This document shows positions 4,283 through 9,090 of a stretch of DNA of 9,090 nt, in pieces. Source of the stretch: Chlamydiota bacterium (GTDB taxonomy: Bacteria; Chlamydiota; Chlamydiia; Chlamydiales; Rhabdochlamydiaceae). Below the pieces are notes generated by a model. The model had not been told where the DNA came from, made no database searches, and worked only from the letters and a program-made list of their open reading frames with translations. The position numbers and the translations under genes were made by a program. Numbering within the stretch: position 1 is the first letter of the stretch; each line of letters starts with the position of its first letter. Location: the NCBI GenBank assembly GCA_023269365.1, contig JAHFTN010000064.1, positions 1-9,090 on the forward strand. Reading direction: 5' to 3'.

Positions 4283-7198
4283 ATGGGAGCTCCTGAACAG
4301 GTAGGTAGCCGAAGTAGTCCTGCTGCGGCTCCTTCTTATGGGCCAGCTCTTGCTGGCTCTGATAAAACACAGGGGGTCTTGGAACGACTTAAAGAACACC
4401 TTGGGTTCTTTAGTGGGCCTGCTGCGAAAGGTCTAAAAGGCAGGGTAACAAAAGGGGCTCCTGAAATTGAACCTGTCTCTTCGAGGGTTTTTCAGAGATC
4501 CTTCGCTTGCGTTCCAGTGCTCAATCAAAATTTGCCCCTTTTAAGAAAGAAAGCGGAAGAAGTTTTAGAGCAAGCTCCTCCTCATATAAAATTGTCTAGA
4601 GAGCTGATTGGTTTGAAAAGATTAAGGGAGGCGCTTCTACAAAAGGGGGAGAGGTTTGAATCCAAAGTGGTTTTTTTGGAAGAAACATTTGATCTTTCTC
4701 CTGATGGGACTAAAGAAAATCTTGAGAGGACCCTTGCCGAAGAACACTCAAAAGTAACACAGTGTATCCTCTATGATACTGAAAAAGCAGGAGCAGAACT
4801 TGGGCTTGAACAATTTAATAAATATTCACTTTATATGAATGTTGGACTCCGTTTTATATCGTTGGAAGAAAGGTATAATAAAGTTCTAAGCAAGGCGCTT
4901 GATAGAATTGAAAAAATGGAGACTGAAAGTAATAATCAGGCATTACAGCTCGTCGCAGAGGTAAAAAAAAGGCTTAACATCAAAGAGAAGAAGACTCCTA
5001 AAGAGGTGATGGAGCAGTTACAAGAGAGTTTACACTTCCTTGCAATTTCAGAAAAACGGGAGCAGTACAATAAAGAGATTCGGCAGATAATAGAGTCTTA
5101 CTTAAGCTTCATTGCACAGATAGATAATTGCGCTGCACAGAAGGAGCAATATAGAGAGATGAGCAAAAGAGTTGACGAGCTTCTTCTGATTACGCGAGAG
5201 ATTAAAAATGATCTAAACAATTATGAGTGTCAAAAAACGCAGCTTACTACTCTACTGCAAGAGGAGCCCAACCAGTTACAAAATATAGAGATTTATTTAG
5301 CAATATTGATAACAGGAGAAGATGTCATTTATCCTTTTGAGATGTTGGGAAAATTAATGGAGGATCTCCAAAGTGTTAAGAAAGATCATGAGTTAACTGA
5401 GTTCTGTAAAAAAGTAGAGGGGGTATGTAAAGAACACATGCTACAGCGTGTTGAAGTGTGGGCAAATAGAACAGTTGAACACGTTATGTCATTTGACAAA
5501 GCATCGTCCCCAAAAGAACTAAAAGACAAAAAGGGGTTGTTAAATGATTTAATTAACGCCGAAACTCAGTTAGAAAAATGGAGGCCTTATTTTGTAGATG
5601 ATCAATTTAATGAAAGATTTAATCAGAATATAAATGCGATAAATTTCTACATTGACCTAGGCAGCAATTATGTGGATTTTTTTGATTTTAACATAAGAGC
5701 GCAAGGGGAACCTGGCCTTAAGGAGTTAGAGAGTCTAAAGGAACAGATAAGCATGCTAAAGGAAAGCCTAACAAAATATCCTAAGCAGATAGTTCAAATG
5801 CAAGCTTTAGCGGGTGTGTGCCAGGGGTTACTTCTTTCTCTAGAATCCCAACAAACCCGGCATAGGAACGATCTTCTCAGCATACATGAAGAGAATCTTC
5901 AAGTTATGAAAGATGTTAATGCGCTATTGAATACATTCCCCGAAGGAGATCGTGTTTTAGATAATAACGAGTTGTCTACTCAATTGGAAAAACAGATTAA
6001 GCGATTTTCTGAATTAGGAAAAAAAATAGGTCATCTCATTGAGAAAAAATATATTGAGGAGGGGCAGGTTGAGAGTTTAGAGATTTTTTTAGCAAAATAT
6101 CAGAAGCTGCAGCGTTTTCTTGATGGGATGCAACGACTGACGGGAAGTAGCAGCTCTATCCGAAGTGCAGATGTAGAGCAATTGGGAAGGGCGCTAACGA
6201 ATTTAGGTGAGACAGAACAACAACAACAATGGATTAAGCATGCTCCTGGGTGGATTAGTGCATTGGAAAATAAATTACAAAATGTATACCTCTCTAACGA
6301 GAGTGCGCTGATTAGGGAGGCAAAGGAAAAATTGAAGGTCGACAAATTCTTACTCGCACAGGTGGAAAAAAGATTGGACACAATAAATCAGAGAAATGAG
6401 CTTTTTGAGGAAGGACCCCTGTTAGCTGAAAAAAATAGGTTGCAACAATCGATTGCAAATTTTCCAAAGAAGTGTGAAGACGCCCTAGGGTTGACAGCTC
6501 AGGATGCGTTGGAGAGTTCTCTTCATGTTCTTGCTATAAGATTAGCCAAAACAGATGTTCTTGTGTACTCGCTGTTTTCTTATTGGGAAGACATGGAAAG
6601 CGATGCTCTTGACTCATTGATTAAGGATAACATAAATGATTTAGAGAGCGTAAGAATGGGACTAACATCTTTGCAAAGCACAAGGGAGTGGGAACAGCTC
6701 CAAGAAAGCGGCAAAAAGTCCTTCCTCGCCTTACAAGCAGAGAGTGATCATCGAATTGATTTGCTCAAAAATTTTGCAGTTTTAAAAGAGGAGATATTAC
6801 AAGATCTATCTTCTCAAACCTGCTTTGCTCCGGCTGTTAAAGGCATGTCAATCCCTGAAGGGATGAGAGATGCGCAGGAGCTGTGCTGCAAGGTTACTCA
6901 AAAAGTGGTGCAGATACAGGACTGTTTAAGTTTAATGCAGAAAACAGGGGATCTCCCCTCCCTTCAACAGGGGATTGAGGCTTTTAAAGGTACCATTTCT
7001 GAGTTTTCTCAGAAGCTAGAAGATACGATAGGGGAGTTTATCTCAGAAATGCAGTACCGTTTCGCAGAGGATTCCTCTACTACTCAGAAGTTAAAAAACT
7101 TTAATGCGCAAGTCCAACTGTGGAAAAACACTCCCCCTTCCGATTTAAAAAAACTGGAAGCCTTGGATCAACTGTTTGCTCTAGCTTTAAAACCCTAG
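4283..7198 (+). CDS. Large helical coiled-coil protein, function unknown
   Basis: 971 residues, no family recognised. Residues 1-65 are low-complexity and rich in Gly, Ala, Pro and Ser (AAAPSYGPALAGS at 14-26; GPAAKGLKGR at 45-54), probably disordered, and could act as a type III secretion signal. From about 85 to the end the sequence is almost entirely charged amphipathic helix with heptad-like Leu/Ile spacing and few prolines, like a chain of spectrin-like or long coiled-coil bundles. It has no membrane segment, no hydrophobic signal peptide, no nucleotide-binding motif and no catalytic motif that I can see. A QQQQ run near 650 is encoded by CAA repeats. The upstream leader lacks a Shine-Dalgarno sequence. 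Composition is uneven: a hand count gives 33/60 G+C at 4321-4380 but 15/60 at 5281-5340. It converges on groEL with a 9-base gap. A secreted or structural lineage-specific protein is my best inference. Confidence 0.9.
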   Translation: MGAPEQVGSRSSPAAAPSYGPALAGSDKTQGVLERLKEHLGFFSGPAAKGLKGRVTKGAPEIEPVSSRVFQRSFACVPVLNQNLPLLRKKAEEVLEQAPPHIKLSRELIGLKRLREALLQKGERFESKVVFLEETFDLSPDGTKENLERTLAEEHSKVTQCILYDTEKAGAELGLEQFNKYSLYMNVGLRFISLEERYNKVLSKALDRIEKMETESNNQALQLVAEVKKRLNIKEKKTPKEVMEQLQESLHFLAISEKREQYNKEIRQIIESYLSFIAQIDNCAAQKEQYREMSKRVDELLLITREIKNDLNNYECQKTQLTTLLQEEPNQLQNIEIYLAILITGEDVIYPFEMLGKLMEDLQSVKKDHELTEFCKKVEGVCKEHMLQRVEVWANRTVEHVMSFDKASSPKELKDKKGLLNDLINAETQLEKWRPYFVDDQFNERFNQNINAINFYIDLGSNYVDFFDFNIRAQGEPGLKELESLKEQISMLKESLTKYPKQIVQMQALAGVCQGLLLSLESQQTRHRNDLLSIHEENLQVMKDVNALLNTFPEGDRVLDNNELSTQLEKQIKRFSELGKKIGHLIEKKYIEEGQVESLEIFLAKYQKLQRFLDGMQRLTGSSSSIRSADVEQLGRALTNLGETEQQQQWIKHAPGWISALENKLQNVYLSNESALIREAKEKLKVDKFLLAQVEKRLDTINQRNELFEEGPLLAEKNRLQQSIANFPKKCEDALGLTAQDALESSLHVLAIRLAKTDVLVYSLFSYWEDMESDALDSLIKDNINDLESVRMGLTSLQSTREWEQLQESGKKSFLALQAESDHRIDLLKNFAVLKEEILQDLSSQTCFAPAVKGMSIPEGMRDAQELCCKVTQKVVQIQDCLSLMQKTGDLPSLQQGIEAFKGTISEFSQKLEDTIGEFISEMQYRFAEDSSTTQKLKNFNAQVQLWKNTPPSDLKKLEALDQLFALALKP

Positions 7199-7207
7199 GA
7201 TCTTTTT

Positions 7208-8872
7208 TTACATCATGTCCATGCCGCCCATACCCCCCATGCCCATGCCCCCCATACCTCCCATACCGTCCATAGGCATAGCGGCAGCGGATTTAGGCTG
7301 GGGTTTATCGGTGATGACGACCGCAATTGTGATAAGTAGGCCTGCGATGGAAGCGGCGTTGGTTAGTGCGCTTTTTGTCACTAATACGGGATCAATGACT
7401 CCCTCTTCAAGCAAATCGCCGAAGGTATCTGTGAGGCCGTTGTAGCCATAGGCGCCTGTTTTTTCAAAGATCTTCTCCGCGATGAGGTTTCCTTGCTTGC
7501 CACAGTTATTCGCAATGGCAGTAGCGGGAGCAAAGCAAGCCTCTCTGATGATTCCGACGCCGATTTGCTCATCGGTATCGAGCTTGAGTTTGTCAAGAGA
7601 TTTGAGAGCGCGAAGCAGAGCAACCCCTCCGCCGGGAACGATTCCGTCAGCAACGGCGGCGCGTGTCGCATGGAGCGCATCTTCGACTCGGGCTTTTTTC
7701 TCTTTCATATCCGCTTCTGTGGCAGCGCCTACATTGATGACAGCAACGCCTCCTGCGAGTTTTGCAAGGCGCTCTTCTAAGTTCTTGCGGTCATAATCAG
7801 AAGTGCAGCGCTCAATTTCTGCGCGCACCTGAGCGATGCGGGCTTTGATCTTTTTCGCATCAGGAGAGCCGTCAACAATCGTCGTTTCCTCTTTAGAGAT
7901 CTTGATCCGTTTTGCTTTTCCTAGTACTTCAAGGCCGACATCGTCGAGCTTGAGTCCGATCTCTTCTGTGACAACTTGGGCGCCTGTGAGAATGGCAATG
8001 TCTTCAAGGATCGCTTTGCGTCTATCGCCAAATGCAGGAGCTTTTACGGCGCAGACGGGAAGGCCTCCCTTGAGTTTGTTTACAACAAGCGTAGCGAGCG
8101 CTTCCCCATCGACATCTTCTGCGATGACGAGCAAGGGGCGCTGTCCTTTTTCCATCACTTTTTCTAGGATGGGAATGAGGTCTTTTGCAGAGGAGAGCTT
8201 TTTGTCTGTGATTAAGATGAGGGCATTTTCATACTCGACTTGCATCTTTTCTGCGTTCGTAATGAAGTAAGGAGAGAGGTACCCTTTATCGAACTGCATC
8301 CCTTCCACCACATCCAGTGTGGTATCGATCCCTTTAGCTTCAGCAATGGTAATCGTGCCATCTTTCCCCACTTTTTCCATGGCGTTGGCGATGATGCTGC
8401 CAATTTCTGGGTCGTTGTTTGCAGAGATAGTGGCGATCTGTTTCACTTCTTCTGGGCTCTTGATACTTGTCGAAAGGCGATCTAAGGCATCGATCATGAC
8501 ATCAACCGCTTTATCAATCCCTCTCTTCACGCTCATCGGGTTAGCCCCTGCCATGACATTTTTTACACCGGCTGCATAAATGGCTTCTGCAAGAACAATG
8601 GCTGTCGTCGTCCCATCGCCTGCAACATCAGATGTTTTAGAGGAGGCCTCTTTTACGAGTTGCGCTCCCATATTCTCGAATTTGTCTTTCAGGGCAATTT
8701 CTTTAGCAACAGTGACACCGTCTTTTGTGGAAAGGGGGGTTCCAAACCCTTTATTAATGACGACATTGCGCCCCTTAGGGCCTAGCGTCACGATCACAGC
8801 TTTAGAGAGGATTTTAACCCCTTTTAAAATCGATTTGAGGGCCTCTTCGTTGAATTGCAGCATCTTAGCCAT
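7208..8872 (-). CDS. groEL: Chaperonin GroEL (Hsp60)
   Basis: 554 residues, full length. It forms the double-ring ATP-driven folding chamber that works with the GroES lid in the cytosol. Nucleotide-site residues are conserved: TLGPKG (29-34), D51 in TKDGVT, GDGTTT (85-90), D398 in RVEDALHATRAA, and D494 in VIDP. The C terminus has the flexible Gly-Gly-Met tail (537-554), which extends into the ring cavity. The chaperonin signature region reads AAVADGIVPGGG (405-416), where most GroELs have AAVEEG. In the last strand ITIAVVITD replaces the usual TTEA-type sequence, so the common Glu is Ala. The ATG at 8870-8872 has AAGGAG (complement of 8878-8883) 5 nt upstream. It follows groES by 27 nt, the classic operon order. 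Any heat-shock element would lie upstream of groES, outside the window. Conserved ATPase residues argue for an active chaperonin rather than a degenerate paralogue. Confidence 0.98.
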   Translation of the reverse strand: MAKMLQFNEEALKSILKGVKILSKAVIVTLGPKGRNVVINKGFGTPLSTKDGVTVAKEIALKDKFENMGAQLVKEASSKTSDVAGDGTTTAIVLAEAIYAAGVKNVMAGANPMSVKRGIDKAVDVMIDALDRLSTSIKSPEEVKQIATISANNDPEIGSIIANAMEKVGKDGTITIAEAKGIDTTLDVVEGMQFDKGYLSPYFITNAEKMQVEYENALILITDKKLSSAKDLIPILEKVMEKGQRPLLVIAEDVDGEALATLVVNKLKGGLPVCAVKAPAFGDRRKAILEDIAILTGAQVVTEEIGLKLDDVGLEVLGKAKRIKISKEETTIVDGSPDAKKIKARIAQVRAEIERCTSDYDRKNLEERLAKLAGGVAVINVGAATEADMKEKKARVEDALHATRAAVADGIVPGGGVALLRALKSLDKLKLDTDEQIGVGIIREACFAPATAIANNCGKQGNLIAEKIFEKTGAYGYNGLTDTFGDLLEEGVIDPVLVTKSALTNAASIAGLLITIAVVITDKPQPKSAAAMPMDGMGGMGGMGMGGMGGMDMM

Positions 8873-8899
8873 AGGTTCTCCTTAAAAAGAATTAGTGAG

Positions 8900-9090
8900 T
8901 TAGTTAAGAACGCCAAAGACATCATCTTCAGACATAATGAGGAAATCTTCCTCTTCAGATTTTACTTCAGTCCCAGCATAGGAAGAGAAGAGAACGATAT
9001 CGCCCACGCGCAATTCCATCGGTTTTAAGATCCCCTTTTCATCTGTTTTGCCAGGGCCTACAGCGATCACTTCGCCTTGACGAGGTTTTT
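8900..9090 (-). CDS. groES: Co-chaperonin GroES (Hsp10), C-terminal part
   Basis: The last 62 codons of groES plus a TAA stop (complement of 8900-8902); the N terminus is beyond the right edge. The visible part reads KPRQGEVIAVGPGK, then MELRVGDIVLFSSYAGTEV, then EEEDFLIMSEDDVFGVLN, matching the beta-barrel core and C terminus of the roughly 95-100-residue GroES lid. The mobile loop that binds GroEL (around residues 16-32 in the family) is not in view. It lies 27 nt upstream of groEL on the same strand with no terminator between them, so the two form one operon. Confidence 0.95.
   Translation of the reverse strand, partial: KPRQGEVIAVGPGKTDEKGILKPMELRVGDIVLFSSYAGTEVKSEEEDFLIMSEDDVFGVLN

Noticed and set aside
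6220..6230. CAA trinucleotide run as a functional repeat
   Set aside because: It is only four repeats inside the coiled-coil coding sequence, encoding QQQQ, which is common in helical proteins.
7180..7210. Possible bidirectional intrinsic terminator at the T-run between the coiled-coil gene and groEL
   Set aside because: No stem of useful length precedes the T-run; only the six-base CCTAGG palindrome is present.
7215..8885. Several plus-strand frames of 63-144 codons across groEL
   Set aside because: They are antisense shadows of the groEL reading frame, Ser/Ala/Pro-rich from codon bias, and groEL is unambiguous on the other strand.

Overview
The window looks like chromosome from a member of the phylum Chlamydiota, most likely an environmental (amoeba-associated) lineage rather than Chlamydia itself. 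The basis is the style of the GroEL and peroxiredoxin proteins, an unfamiliar long coiled-coil protein of the kind common in these genomes, and the general gene style. No sequence here names a species, so this is inference.

Layout, left to right. (1) Minus-strand pair: a multi-pass membrane protein that runs off the left edge (1-485), preceded in transcription order by a 512-residue protein (555-2093) that resembles an M16 (insulinase/pitrilysin) peptidase but lacks the HxxEH zinc site. (2) A small plus-strand hypothetical gene (2224-2610) whose 3' end overlaps the end of the next minus-strand cluster. (3) A compact minus-strand cluster: tRNA-Arg(ACG) (3846-3919), then 15 nt later a glyoxalase-II-like metallo-beta-lactamase-fold hydrolase (3201-3830), then 13 nt later a typical 2-Cys peroxiredoxin (2597-3187). 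The two enzymes suit detoxification of thiol adducts and peroxides. (4) A 363-base gene-free stretch between the divergent tRNA and coiled-coil genes. It holds a likely tRNA promoter, a long near-palindromic hairpin (4014-4130) and a very AT-rich leader. (5) A 971-residue, almost wholly helical/coiled-coil plus-strand protein of unknown function with a disordered, Gly/Ala/Pro/Ser-rich N terminus (4283-7198). (6) The groES-groEL chaperonin operon on the minus strand, with groEL complete (7208-8872) and groES cut by the right edge (8900-9090).

The housekeeping part (chaperonin, peroxiredoxin, hydrolase, tRNA) is conventional. The parts most worth attention are the zinc-site-less M16-like protein, the 117-base hairpin beside the tRNA, and the large coiled-coil protein, which is AT-rich in its body but GC-rich at its start and could be a secreted host-interaction protein. 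No CRISPR array, insertion sequence, transposase, integrase or complete novel multi-gene system is visible.
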